Below, one piece after another: positions 15,755-24,219 of a stretch of DNA of 64,000 bases. The stretch comes from CALKUP01 sp964492735. GTDB lineage: Bacteria > Patescibacteriota > Patescibacteriia > UBA9570 > XYC2-FULL-38-9. The notes under the pieces are model-generated. The model saw nothing but the letters and a program-made list of their open reading frames with translations. It was not told the DNA's origin and did not search any database. The position numbers were made by a program, and so were the translations under genes. The DNA lies in contig CAZBLE010000004.1 of assembly GCA_964492735.1 (NCBI GenBank), positions 1 through 64,000 on the forward strand. Reading direction: 5' to 3'. Numbering within the stretch: position 1 is the stretch's first letter; each line of letters starts with the position of its first letter.

Positions 15755-16796
15755 TTATTTTGTTTCTAAGTATGCAGCCAACGCTTCTTGCCACGACCGC
15801 ATTTGAGGAAGTTTTGTATTCAGCAGCATTGAGAATTTTGGACGAACTGCTGGACGCGGGAATGTATCTGCTGATACCGGATTCAGTGTCATATGCTTGT
15901 GCCCTTTTGCTTCTTGAATTCTGAAAATTTCTTGAGCAAATTCATACCACGTACATGCACCAGCATTTGTAATATGAAACACACCTGGTTCAATTTCACC
16001 TCCCACAGCCTTTTCAAGCAACACTTTTGTTTNNNNNNNNNNGTCAGTGTCGAACGCGGAGAGTTGTTAGAAGGTGACCTTCAGGCTCTGGCGAATGCTT
16101 TCGCCCGTGTGCCTGCACCCAAGATTTCTTATGCGTGGATCGATGGTGATGCGGGCTTTGCCGGTGCCACACCCGAGCTCTTGTTTGCGCTGCAAGATCA
16201 GGAGTATATGTCGGTGACGCAAACTCTTCATCAACCACATCGAGCGTATCACGTGTTTCGGCAAGTTCAAGCATCATGTCAACGAAGCTTTTTTTAGACA
16301 TATCTGAAACACCTGGCTTTCCAAATAATTTACAGGTTCGAGCAACAAATACTTTTCCTCCTGCTGCGAGCACTTGCTCTTCGCCTGCTCGTTTACTGCG
16401 TGCGTAGTTACTTTGTGGACTTGGAACACCATCTTCTCCGTACCCTTCTTTTTTCGTACCTTCAAAAACATAATCTGTACTGTAATGCACAAACACAGCA
16501 TCAATTTCTTTGCAGGCTCGTGCGAGATTTCCTGGTCCGTCCGCATTGACTTTCATTGCAATCGCAAATGGCCCTTCTTCTTCAGCTGCATCGACTGCAT
16601 TAAATGCCGCGGTGTTAATCACAATCGCTGGTTTCATTTCTTGTAATTTTTCCATCACTGCAGCCGCATCTGTAATATCTAATTCATCACGATCCCACAC
16701 AATTGGTTCATATTCAGCCAGCTCACGCGCAATATCTTGACCGAGCATTCCGTGACCGCCGACAATAAGAATAGGAGTTGGTAATTTATTTTCCAT
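15755..16796 (-). CDS. rmlD: dTDP-4-dehydrorhamnose reductase, interrupted by an assembly gap and foreign piece
   Basis: The N-terminal part (16181-16796, starting MENKLPTPILIVGGHGMLGQ) has the Rossmann GxxGxxG, the STDYVFEG motif and YARSKRAGEEQ with catalytic Tyr and Lys. The C-terminal part (15755-16032) holds TKVLLEKAVGG, FHITNAGACTWYEFA and RPKFSMLL. Between them lie 10 Ns (16033-16042) and about 140 bases coding for something else. Joining 16032 to the matching TTGTTT at 16181-16186 restores one frame reading PDLAAQTKVLLE, so the native gene is probably intact and about 295 codons long. RmlD reduces dTDP-4-keto-L-rhamnose to dTDP-L-rhamnose with NAD(P)H. The start at 16796 overlaps the rmlB stop by 11 bp; this is the last gene of the operon. 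Confidence 0.85.
16033..16186 (+). other. 10-N gap plus chimeric fragment of a chorismate-utilising enzyme
   Basis: Bases 16033-16042 are Ns. From 16043 to about 16186 the plus strand encodes a frame unrelated to RmlD. It reads like the PabB/MenF/EntC family: an ISYAW strand, then DGDAGFAGATPELLF, which matches the family G-A-[ST]-PE-[LR] motif. The fragment starts and ends inside the gene and is followed directly by rmlD sequence at a shared TTGTTT. It is best explained as a wrongly attached contig end rather than an insertion in the genome. Confidence 0.7.
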
Positions 16797-17796
16797 ATTG
16801 GTTTTTATAATAATCAGCGTATTCTCCGCTTTTAATCGGCTTCCACCACCATTCATTTTCTTCAAACCATTGAATCGTATTTTTCAACCCTTCTTCAAAT
16901 GTAAACTTCGGTTCCCAACCAAGCTCTTTTTGAATCTTCGTCCAATCAACAGTATAGCGTCGATCGTGTCCTGGTCGATCTTTTACAAATTCGATCATAT
17001 CCTCGCCTTTACCCATCAACGTGAGCATTAACTTCACAACGTCAAGATTACTAATCTCATCTGTCATCCCGCCAACACAATAAGTTTCGCCAATTTTGCC
17101 TTTGAGCAATACCGCTTCAATCGCACTGCAATGATCTTCCACATGTAACCAATCGCGGACATACAAACCATCGCCATAGACAGGAACTTTTTTTCCTTCA
17201 ATCAAATTTGTAATCGCGAGTGGAAACAGTTTTTCTGGAAAATGATACGGCCCGTAATTATTTGAACAATTCGTAATCGTAATTGGCAAACCGTACGTAT
17301 CATAATACGCCCGCACCAAATGATCTGACGCTGCCTTACTTGCAGAATATGGGCTATGCGGATCATATGGAGTTGTCTCACTAAATTTTTCACCACCTTC
17401 AAGTGACAGCGCGCCAAATACCTCATCGGTTGAAATATGATGAAACCGCTGGATCTTCAAGGCGACCGCTGCATTCAGCAACACAGCTGTTCCTTCAACA
17501 TTTGTTTTCACAAATTCCATTGGATTGGTAATTGAACGATCAACATGTGATTCTGCTGCAAAATGCACAACAATATCAGCACCTTGCATTGCCGCTGCTA
17601 CTTCATCGTAATTCAAAATATCCCCTTTCACAAAGGTATAATTCGGATTCTCGGCAACATCTTTCAATGATTCCAAGTTTCCTGAATAGGTCAACGCATC
17701 AAAATTCACCACTGTATCTTCTGGATGCTCACGCAGCCAATATCGCACAAAATTTCCGCCAATAAAGCCGGCGCCGCCAGTCACAAATACTTTCAT
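16786..17796 (-). CDS. rmlB: dTDP-glucose 4,6-dehydratase
   Basis: A 336-residue extended short-chain dehydrogenase. It has the NAD-binding TGGAGFIGGNFVR at the N-terminus, FAAESHVDRSI, HHISTDEVFGAL (the Thr-Asp-Glu active-site triad of the RmlB family), YSASKAASDHLV with catalytic Tyr and Lys, and VEDHCSAI. It converts dTDP-glucose to dTDP-4-keto-6-deoxyglucose, the second step to dTDP-L-rhamnose. It lies between rmlC (3 bp upstream) and rmlD (11-bp overlap). Length and motifs are standard. Unlike the following rmlD, the reading frame is uninterrupted. Confidence 0.95.
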   Translation of the reverse strand: MKVFVTGGAGFIGGNFVRYWLREHPEDTVVNFDALTYSGNLESLKDVAENPNYTFVKGDILNYDEVAAAMQGADIVVHFAAESHVDRSITNPMEFVKTNVEGTAVLLNAAVALKIQRFHHISTDEVFGALSLEGGEKFSETTPYDPHSPYSASKAASDHLVRAYYDTYGLPITITNCSNNYGPYHFPEKLFPLAITNLIEGKKVPVYGDGLYVRDWLHVEDHCSAIEAVLLKGKIGETYCVGGMTDEISNLDVVKLMLTLMGKGEDMIEFVKDRPGHDRRYTVDWTKIQKELGWEPKFTFEEGLKNTIQWFEENEWWWKPIKSGEYADYYKNQYGK

Positions 17797-17799
17797 AGA

Positions 17800-18354
17800 T
17801 TATTCTTTTGATAATTCCCAAAACTCTGCACCAAATACATCCCATGGCAGCCGCTTCTCATCACACTCACTTGGTTCAGCCGAAAACGCATTGTTTACAA
17901 AATAGACAATCGCTGCATTTTTATCCCAAAGATTTGCCGCACCATGCGCAACACCGCGTGGAATATACAACACCTTTGCTTTTCCTCCGCCTAATACAAA
18001 TCGCATTGTCACACCTTCACTCGCGCTTCCTTCTCGAAAATCCTTCAAGCCAATAAGGAGTCGGTGATGCGGCGGAATAAACCAAATGTCTTCTTGTTTG
18101 AAATGTAAATGGGTTGCCTTAATCACTCCAGGAACCATTTCAGAATAATTGACTTGCTTTACTTCAAAGTCTGGAAACTGTTGATGCATACCAGCTTGAA
18201 AACGACCAAGCTCCATAAACTGCCCACCATCATCAATCATGAGTGGTAACTCAATAATTTGCACACCCTCAATTTGTGGTTGTTTTGAGTAGTCTTGCAT
18301 TGTGACTTGCTCACGAACACTTGCGCTAATTGACTCTTTTGAAAGTGGTTCCAT
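17800..18354 (-). CDS. rmlC: dTDP-4-dehydrorhamnose 3,5-epimerase-like cupin
   Basis: A 184-residue cupin protein starting MEPLSKESIS at 18354 (an in-frame ATG lies 12 bases upstream). It resembles RmlC: GVIKATHLHF corresponds to the family RGxH motif with the catalytic His, KVLYIPRGVAHGAANL matches the YIPxGxAHG block, and AIVYFVNNAFS the following strand. RmlC epimerises C3 and C5 of dTDP-4-keto-6-deoxyglucose. The sequence is more divergent than rmlA, B and D: the family segment after the first His (KLVRCVxG) is replaced by WFIPPHHRLLIGLKDF. A related sugar-nucleotide epimerase is possible, but position between rmlA and rmlB argues for the rhamnose role. Confidence 0.78.
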   Translation of the reverse strand: MEPLSKESISASVREQVTMQDYSKQPQIEGVQIIELPLMIDDGGQFMELGRFQAGMHQQFPDFEVKQVNYSEMVPGVIKATHLHFKQEDIWFIPPHHRLLIGLKDFREGSASEGVTMRFVLGGGKAKVLYIPRGVAHGAANLWDKNAAIVYFVNNAFSAEPSECDEKRLPWDVFGAEFWELSKE

Positions 18355-18372
18355 AAATATGTACAATAAAAA

Positions 18373-19440
18373 TTACAATTCAATAGTGGTGTTTTCTCCG
18401 AGGATCATTTTATACCCATCATTTTTTTGATGATCGACAATCGTCGCATTGTGTCCAATGATACTGTGTTTGATATGCATATCATGATGAATCGTCGCGT
18501 CATCCATTACAATTGTTTCTTCAATTGTTGTGCCGCGAACGGATGTTCCATTCCCAATACATGCATATGGTTTTAATACCGCGTTTTCAATCACTGCATT
18601 TTCACCAATCACGACAGGCCCTTCAATCACTGTATTGCCAAGAATTTTCGCACCATTTCCAATTGATACTGTACCACTCATTTTTACAGAATCATCAATC
18701 ACCGCTGCGCCACTATACTCATCAACTAAGTTCATGAGTAAACTATTTCCTTCAAGCATGTCGAGTGGTTTTCCTGTATCTTTCCACCAACCATCAACGA
18801 CTTGGTATGATACTTTTTTGCCGTTATCAATGAGCCATGAATGCACATCAGAAATTTCAAGCTCACCACGATCTGACATCGCAACACCATTCACTGCTTC
18901 ATGCACTTCTTTGGTGTAACAATAGATACCTGTCACTGCAAAATCAGATGGTGGATTTTCTGGTTTTTCTAATACACGAATAATATTCCCTTCAGAATCA
19001 ATTTCCGGTACACCAAAACGCTCAGGATCTTGAACTTTTGAAAGTGCTAAAAATGCTGCAGCTTCAGATTCTTGAAACTCTTTTACAAACTGTGCAATAG
19101 AACCCAAGATAATATTATCACCGAGATAAAAGACAAATGAATCATCACCAAGAAAGTCTTGTGCGTTTTTAATCACATGCGCAACGCCCAATGCACCACC
19201 AACTTGCTCAATAAAAGTCACCTTCAGACCCCACGCGCTTCCATCACCGATCAATTCTTGAAGAGATGTATCACCTTCATTGACATTAATCGCCACTTCA
19301 ACGATGCCAACTTCAGCAATTTTTTCAAGAGCGTAGACAATCAACGGCTTATTCACTAATGGAATAAGATGCTTGTTTAAAGAATACGTAATGGGGCGAA
19401 GGCGTGTTCCACGGCCTCCAGCGGCGATTAAAGCTTTCAT
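18373..19440 (-). CDS. rmlA: Glucose-1-phosphate thymidylyltransferase, long form
   Basis: A 355-residue protein. The N-terminal 235 residues form the nucleotidyltransferase domain: AAGGRGTRLRPITYSLNKH with the pyrophosphorylase GGxGTRLxPxT signature, then FVFYLGDNI with the metal-binding Asp, and VDGWWKDTGKPLDML. The last 115 residues form a left-handed beta-helix of hexapeptide-like turns (VSIGNGAKILGNTVIEGPVV), as in the long-form RmlA family often found in archaea and CPR bacteria. It makes dTDP-glucose from dTTP and glucose-1-phosphate, the entry step of the rml pathway. A 5-bp gap separates it from the upstream small membrane gene, and it is the first enzyme of the four-gene set. Confidence 0.92.
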   Translation of the reverse strand: MKALIAAGGRGTRLRPITYSLNKHLIPLVNKPLIVYALEKIAEVGIVEVAINVNEGDTSLQELIGDGSAWGLKVTFIEQVGGALGVAHVIKNAQDFLGDDSFVFYLGDNIILGSIAQFVKEFQESEAAAFLALSKVQDPERFGVPEIDSEGNIIRVLEKPENPPSDFAVTGIYCYTKEVHEAVNGVAMSDRGELEISDVHSWLIDNGKKVSYQVVDGWWKDTGKPLDMLEGNSLLMNLVDEYSGAAVIDDSVKMSGTVSIGNGAKILGNTVIEGPVVIGENAVIENAVLKPYACIGNGTSVRGTTIEETIVMDDATIHHDMHIKHSIIGHNATIVDHQKNDGYKMILGENTTIEL

Positions 19441-19445
19441 AATAC

Positions 19446-19646
19446 TCAGTGTTTAAGGGATTTTTTGAATTGAAGTAGAAAAAAGACTACACCGCAGAAT
19501 ACCACAAAAAAGCCAAAAAAATCAAGCCGAACTGAGAGGGTCGCGAAATTTGGCAACCATTGATCCAATGCGAACAATACCACAAATACAAAGAGTGATA
19601 CTTCAAAGGCCGCGCGGAATAGAGAGAGTGCAAAAGAGTGATTCAT
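19446..19646 (-). CDS. Small membrane protein, unknown function
   Basis: A 66-residue protein with two hydrophobic helices (residues about 8-28 and 34-58) separated by a short LDQWLPNFATLSVRLDF loop, and a basic C-terminus KKSLKH. No family was recognised. It lies 4 bp after the membrane-anchored beta-rich protein gene and 5 bp before rmlA in what looks like one transcript. The arrangement of two helices with a short outer loop would fit a small membrane partner of the preceding protein, but that is only inference from position. Confidence 0.65.
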   Translation of the reverse strand: MNHSFALSLFRAAFEVSLFVFVVLFALDQWLPNFATLSVRLDFFGFFVVFCGVVFFLLQFKKSLKH

Positions 19647-19650
19647 AGTG

Positions 19651-21108
19651 TTATTGAGTAAAACGATTTGTCAGCCTCTCCCACAGAGATGGGCCATGAA
19701 ATGTAAGGGTAATCGAATCAACAGTAATAGAGTCTTTATGAGAAAGTAATTCTGGGGCATTGATAGAAAATTGTAATTTTTTACGATCTCCCAAAACACC
19801 TGTTAACGGTAATTCAACAGTTGATTCAAAACCGCGGTAATTTTCAGTTGGCGGTGTAAAATCATGCGTGACTATTGCAGTAACGCCTGATAACTGCATG
19901 TCAGGACCAACAGGCTGAACGGCATAATCTGGGTCAAAATATGCTGCAGGGTCAAATGCAGCGTACCCCGCATATATCATTTCTATATCAGCGTGATTAC
20001 CTGTAACTACAGTGGGGTTATTTTTTAGATCACGGATAGTTTCAACCTCTCCCAGTGCTGTTAACGACAAATCTGCATTGTCCACACGCACATCGCCTAA
20101 TGCCTCAGCATTACCCGTTACTGCACTCACAAAGCGACTTCCGACCTGGAGCGTAAATGGGCGTGACAGATTATCAAGAATAAGGTGATCTTGTATCACA
20201 AATTTTCGTTGCGCTGTTACAAGATTCTCGATACGTACATCGCCACTTGTTTCTACGCGAATGCGATACACTCCTTCCGGTACATTTGGCAGATCAATCC
20301 GCAACTGCTGTGTTGTTCCTGCTGTTCGGTTTTCTGTTTTATTTCCATCATCAACAAATCGTTGCGTTTGAATTGCTTCGTTCTGTTCATTTAAGACAGT
20401 GACGGTTACTGGATCAGATCCAATTGATAAATTACCATCAATAAGGTCAGCGCGTACTTCCAATGACTCATCTTTAATGTATGCATAAAACACATGACTC
20501 CCTCGAAGGGTGTATGGAGCTCGATGCTCTGCCGTATCAGCCTGATATGTCGCATCACGGTATGGCACCTGCATGGTAGCATTAACGACTGCAACAGCAT
20601 CACCTTTCGCAACACGCTCTTGCACCTGCCCAAATGACAAACCATCTTTAGAATACACCGTATTTCCAGTCAATTCGTCTGTTGTGATTTTCCAATGTTC
20701 ACGTATTGCATCATTCACAATCGGTGCGGCAAATATTTTTTCCTTCACTGCCAAGGGGCTCAATAATTCCACAACCCCGAATGTTGCTGGGCCGTGATAC
20801 TCTGTTGCATATTGGATTGTCGCTGTCACTGAATCAAATGCTCGTGGTAATCTCGCTGTAAAATAGACCGGACCTTCTTTAATAGATTGTGTCGTCTCCC
20901 CTGTACGGAGATTTTGCATGATGTCGGTTACTTGATTCACCGGAATAAATAAGGAAATCAACGAATCCTCGCTTGATCGAAAGTCTTGCACTACTGTCAC
21001 TGTGCCACCAATAGCAAGATATCGCCACGCACAAAAGAGCACAACAGCAGCGCCAATGCAACCAAAAAGAATGCGAAACAATAGAAGGAAAGGTGTTTCT
21101 TTTTTCAT
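19651..21108 (-). CDS. Membrane-anchored beta-rich surface protein, unknown function
   Basis: A 485-residue protein with one N-terminal helix (residues about 8-32) and a large extracytoplasmic region rich in short beta-strand patterns. It has an Ig-like segment around 225-290 (VTVTVLNEQNEAIQTQRFVDDG, then LPNVPEGVYRIRVETSGDV) and a region around 320-380 with DVRVDNADLSLTALGEV that resembles surface adhesion repeats. No enzyme motif was found. It is the first gene of the operon ending in rmlA-C-B-D, with its own promoter 9 bases before the ATG (predicted leaderless). Placement suggests a role at the cell surface next to the rhamnose-containing polymer, but this is not proven. Confidence 0.6.
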   Translation of the reverse strand: MKKETPFLLLFRILFGCIGAAVVLFCAWRYLAIGGTVTVVQDFRSSEDSLISLFIPVNQVTDIMQNLRTGETTQSIKEGPVYFTARLPRAFDSVTATIQYATEYHGPATFGVVELLSPLAVKEKIFAAPIVNDAIREHWKITTDELTGNTVYSKDGLSFGQVQERVAKGDAVAVVNATMQVPYRDATYQADTAEHRAPYTLRGSHVFYAYIKDESLEVRADLIDGNLSIGSDPVTVTVLNEQNEAIQTQRFVDDGNKTENRTAGTTQQLRIDLPNVPEGVYRIRVETSGDVRIENLVTAQRKFVIQDHLILDNLSRPFTLQVGSRFVSAVTGNAEALGDVRVDNADLSLTALGEVETIRDLKNNPTVVTGNHADIEMIYAGYAAFDPAAYFDPDYAVQPVGPDMQLSGVTAIVTHDFTPPTENYRGFESTVELPLTGVLGDRKKLQFSINAPELLSHKDSITVDSITLTFHGPSLWERLTNRFTQ

Positions 21109-21116
21109 ATGAAATA

Positions 21117-21145
21117 AGTATACACAGAAGTTGCATTTGTCACAA
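21117..21145 (-). promoter_or_regulatory. Promoter of the surface-protein/rml operon
   Basis: On the minus strand: -35 TTGTGA (21140-21145), a 17-base spacer and -10 TATACT (21117-21122). The start is expected within about two bases of the ATG at 21108, so translation should be leaderless. The box lies in the 59-bp gap between divergent genes. Confidence 0.6.
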
Positions 21146-21167
21146 AAATGCGGTAGTTTTAGGCGGT

Positions 21168-22136
21168 ATGAAACGAACCGTCCTCGTGACCGGAGCAGCT
21201 GGATTTATTGGATCACATGTGGTTGATCGCCTTTTGTCATTCGGTCATTCTGTTGTCGCAGTTGATAATTTTACCGATTATTATAATCGCGAGTTTAAGG
21301 AACAAAACATTCAAGAACACCTGAAAAACAGTGACTACACGCTGTATCGTGACGACATTACTGACATGGCTGCGATGGAGCGGATTTTTAACGCCCATAC
21401 CTTTGATGTCATGATTCACCTTGCCGCTCAAGCTGGTGTCCGATCTTCGATTATTGACCCTATTACATTTGTTGACGTGAATGTTCGTGGAACAACAATT
21501 TTATTTGAACTCTGCCAGGCAAAAAATGTTGGACAAATTATTTTCGCTTCTTCTTCTTCTGTCTATGGCAACCAAGAAAAAATCCCTTTTTCTGAAGATG
21601 ATTCTGTGACAACCCCGATTTCTCCATACGCAGCAAGTAAAAAATCCGCCGAACTCATCGCCTATACCTTTCACCATCTCTACGGCATGCATATGACCGG
21701 TCTTCGTTTTTTTACAGTCTATGGCGAACGCGGTCGGCCAGATATGTCACCATATTTATTTGCTGATGCGATTTTGCATGGCAGACCAATTAAGCAATTT
21801 GGCGATGGCTCAACCAGACGTGACTACACTTATATTGAAGACGTAGTGAATGGCATCATGGCTGCAATGGAACATCCGCTGGGCTTTGAAATTATCAACC
21901 TTGGAAATTCTCGCCATATTAGCCTACAAGAATATATTGAACTCTTTGAAAAAATAATTGGGAAAAAAGCACAAATTATTCGCGAGCCAGAAAAACCAGG
22001 TGACGTGCAAAAAACCTTTGCGGATATTCGGAAAGCTCGAGAACTCCTTGCCTGGCAGCCAACCACAACCATTGAAGAAGGTTTAGAAAAATTTATTGAA
22101 TGGTTTAAAAAACATCGCTATAATCAAAATGGATAA
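21168..22136 (+). CDS. UDP-glucuronate 4-epimerase-like sugar-nucleotide epimerase
   Basis: A 322-residue extended short-chain dehydrogenase. I chose the ATG at 21168, which gives MKRTVLVTGAAGFIGSH; the frame upstream is open but carries no family sequence. It has the NAD-binding GxxGxxG, HLAAQAGVRSS, the SSSSVYGNQ catalytic Ser/Thr region, YAASKKSAELI with catalytic Tyr and Lys, and RFFTVYGERGRPDM, which is typical of the UDP-glucuronate 4-epimerase (CapI) branch. The probable reaction is UDP-GlcA to UDP-GalA. It diverges from the rml operon and leads a short plus-strand run of glycosyltransferases 12 bp downstream. Confidence 0.8.
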   Translation: MKRTVLVTGAAGFIGSHVVDRLLSFGHSVVAVDNFTDYYNREFKEQNIQEHLKNSDYTLYRDDITDMAAMERIFNAHTFDVMIHLAAQAGVRSSIIDPITFVDVNVRGTTILFELCQAKNVGQIIFASSSSVYGNQEKIPFSEDDSVTTPISPYAASKKSAELIAYTFHHLYGMHMTGLRFFTVYGERGRPDMSPYLFADAILHGRPIKQFGDGSTRRDYTYIEDVVNGIMAAMEHPLGFEIINLGNSRHISLQEYIELFEKIIGKKAQIIREPEKPGDVQKTFADIRKARELLAWQPTTTIEEGLEKFIEWFKKHRYNQNG

Positions 22137-22148
22137 ACTATAAACATT

Positions 22149-23090
22149 ATGAAATACTCACTCGTCATCCCAGTCTTTAATGAAGAAGGAAACGTCGCCA
22201 ATCTCCATGGTGAAATTGTCGCTGCCATGAATGCGCTACCAGAAGATTTACTTGGTGGGTATGAAATTATTTTTGCTGATGATGGTAGTTCTGACCGTAC
22301 AGTAGAAATTTTAAAAGGTCTCTCACCTGTCACCGTTATTGAACTCCGTAAAAACTTTGGACAAACTGCTGCAATGGACGCTGGTATTAAACATGCGGTT
22401 GGTGATGTGATTATTACACTCGATGGTGACGGACAAAATCCACCAAGTGAGATTGTAAAACTCTTACAAAAAATGAAGACAGAACATCTTGATATTGTAT
22501 CTGGATGGCGAAAAGATCGAAAAGATCCATTTGGAAAACGCTTTGCATCACGTGGAGCAAATATTTTGCGCGGCATTCTTGTGAAAGATGAAATTCATGA
22601 TTCTGGCTGCTCATTAAAAGTCTACAAACGTGAATGCTTTGATGGCGTAGATCTCCTTGGTGAAATGCATCGATTTATTCCAGCAATCTTAAAATGGTCT
22701 GGGTTCCGTGTTGGTGAAGTTGAAGTTTCACATCGTGAACGCACATCTGGTGTCACAAAATATAACTGGAAACGGATCATCAAGGGATTGATCGATATGG
22801 TTGCTATTTGGTTCTGGCGCAAATATGCACGTCGCCCATTGCATTTATTTGGTGGTGTTGGCGTTATCGCTGGCGGAGCTGGAATTTTGTTGATGGCCAT
22901 TCTCTTAATTGCGCGACTGTTTTTTTCCTACAGTCTCTCTGCCTCAATTTTTCCATTGATTGCTATTTTGCTCATGATTGTTGGTGTTCAATTATTTGTT
23001 TCCGGCCTACTGGCAGACATCGCCGTTCGACAATATTATCGTGGTCCAGAACATCGACCATATTCCATCAAAAATGTCACAATTACCTAA
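22149..23090 (+). CDS. GT2 polyprenyl-phosphate glycosyltransferase (DPM1/GtrB type)
   Basis: A 313-residue protein. Residues 1-215 are a GT-A domain: LVIPVFNEEGNV, FADDGSSDRT with the nucleotide-binding Asp, DGDGQNPP with the DxD metal site, and SGWRKDRKD. Two membrane helices (about residues 235-265 and 270-300) follow. This layout is that of enzymes that load a sugar onto polyprenyl phosphate at the inner face of the membrane, producing the donor that GT-C enzymes such as those at 1.6-5.0 kb would use. The last 17 bases overlap the start of the next gene. No Shine-Dalgarno sequence precedes the ATG. Confidence 0.85.
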   Translation: MKYSLVIPVFNEEGNVANLHGEIVAAMNALPEDLLGGYEIIFADDGSSDRTVEILKGLSPVTVIELRKNFGQTAAMDAGIKHAVGDVIITLDGDGQNPPSEIVKLLQKMKTEHLDIVSGWRKDRKDPFGKRFASRGANILRGILVKDEIHDSGCSLKVYKRECFDGVDLLGEMHRFIPAILKWSGFRVGEVEVSHRERTSGVTKYNWKRIIKGLIDMVAIWFWRKYARRPLHLFGGVGVIAGGAGILLMAILLIARLFFSYSLSASIFPLIAILLMIVGVQLFVSGLLADIAVRQYYRGPEHRPYSIKNVTIT

Positions 23091-24219
23091 AAAAAAGCGC
23101 GTACTCGTTGTTGCTCCAACTCCCTTTTTCACTGATCGTGGGACGCCAATTCGCATTTTAGAAGAGATTCGCGCAATGGTTGCGCGTGGGTATCACATTG
23201 ACGTACTGACATATCCAATAGGTGATCGACCAGAATCATTACCAGATTCTGTGCGTATTTTTCGCTGCCTCAACATTACACCGTGGTACAAAAAACGTGA
23301 TGCTGGCCCAAGTATTGAAAAGCTTCTACTTGATTTGGCTATACACTTCTCACTCACTCGATTGCGAATGATAGAGCACTACGATGTTATCCATGCACAC
23401 CTGCATGAAGGTGTTGCAATTGCGGGAAAGACACAACTAATTTCATGGCTACTTGGAAAACCAACGCTACTTATTGGAGACTTGCATGGCAGCCTGTATC
23501 AAGAGGTGCGAGAGAGTGGTTTCACGCGCTCGTCGTGGATTCTGCGTTGCGTTGCATTTGCTGAACGATTGATAGAACGCATTCCAGCCACTGTTGTCAC
23601 GAGTTCAGAAAAAAATACAAAACGCATTCAACAGCACCGTCGCAAACAAACAACCACTCTACTCGACGGCGTTTTACCAACAACGCACACGCTCACAAAA
23701 AATGAAGCGCGGAAAACACTTGGCATTGATGATCGCGGTCAATATATTGCAGTCTACACTGGTGGATTTGGAAAAGAAAAAGGAATTGACCTTTTGATGC
23801 AGACTGTAGAAGAATCACTCTCACAACATGATGCGCTTGATTGGGTTCTTGCGGGAAACATGACAACGAAACAACACGCGGAGTACACAAAACGATTTGA
23901 CGCAACTGGTCGCGTTCATCTTATCAAAGAATTATCATACACAAATCTTCCGGTAGTACTCGCTGCAGCAGATTTTGGCATTGACCCAAAACCCCAAAAC
24001 TCCGAACAAGCAAGTGGGAAGATGATGAACTATGCTGGCGCGGGAGTTATTCCAGTGCAACTTAGCAGTGAGCCGGATCTACTCGAGCAATTAGTGCGCG
24101 ACGCTGTATTGCGTGAAAAAAAATATGCAGAAACACAGGAATTTGCATCAACACATTCTTGGGAAATTACGACCGCCCCTCTTATTGATATATACGAAAA
24201 TAATCATAGACCACTATGA
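23074..24219 (+). CDS. GT4 glycosyltransferase
   Basis: A 381-residue GT-B enzyme. I placed the start at 23074 (MSQLPKKKRVLVVAPTPFF); the longer open frame lies inside the preceding gene. The N-terminal domain has the FTDRGTPIRI acceptor-side loop and VIHAHLHEG. The C-terminal domain has VYTGGFGKEKGIDLL (the nucleotide-diphosphate-binding loop) and the ASGKMMNYAGAGVIPVQL region equivalent to the family EX7E block, although the first Glu is replaced. It transfers a sugar from a nucleotide sugar with retention of configuration. The gene ends in TGA inside ATGA shared with the next gene, which shows that TGA is a stop codon here. Confidence 0.82.
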   Translation: MSQLPKKKRVLVVAPTPFFTDRGTPIRILEEIRAMVARGYHIDVLTYPIGDRPESLPDSVRIFRCLNITPWYKKRDAGPSIEKLLLDLAIHFSLTRLRMIEHYDVIHAHLHEGVAIAGKTQLISWLLGKPTLLIGDLHGSLYQEVRESGFTRSSWILRCVAFAERLIERIPATVVTSSEKNTKRIQQHRRKQTTTLLDGVLPTTHTLTKNEARKTLGIDDRGQYIAVYTGGFGKEKGIDLLMQTVEESLSQHDALDWVLAGNMTTKQHAEYTKRFDATGRVHLIKELSYTNLPVVLAAADFGIDPKPQNSEQASGKMMNYAGAGVIPVQLSSEPDLLEQLVRDAVLREKKYAETQEFASTHSWEITTAPLIDIYENNHRPL

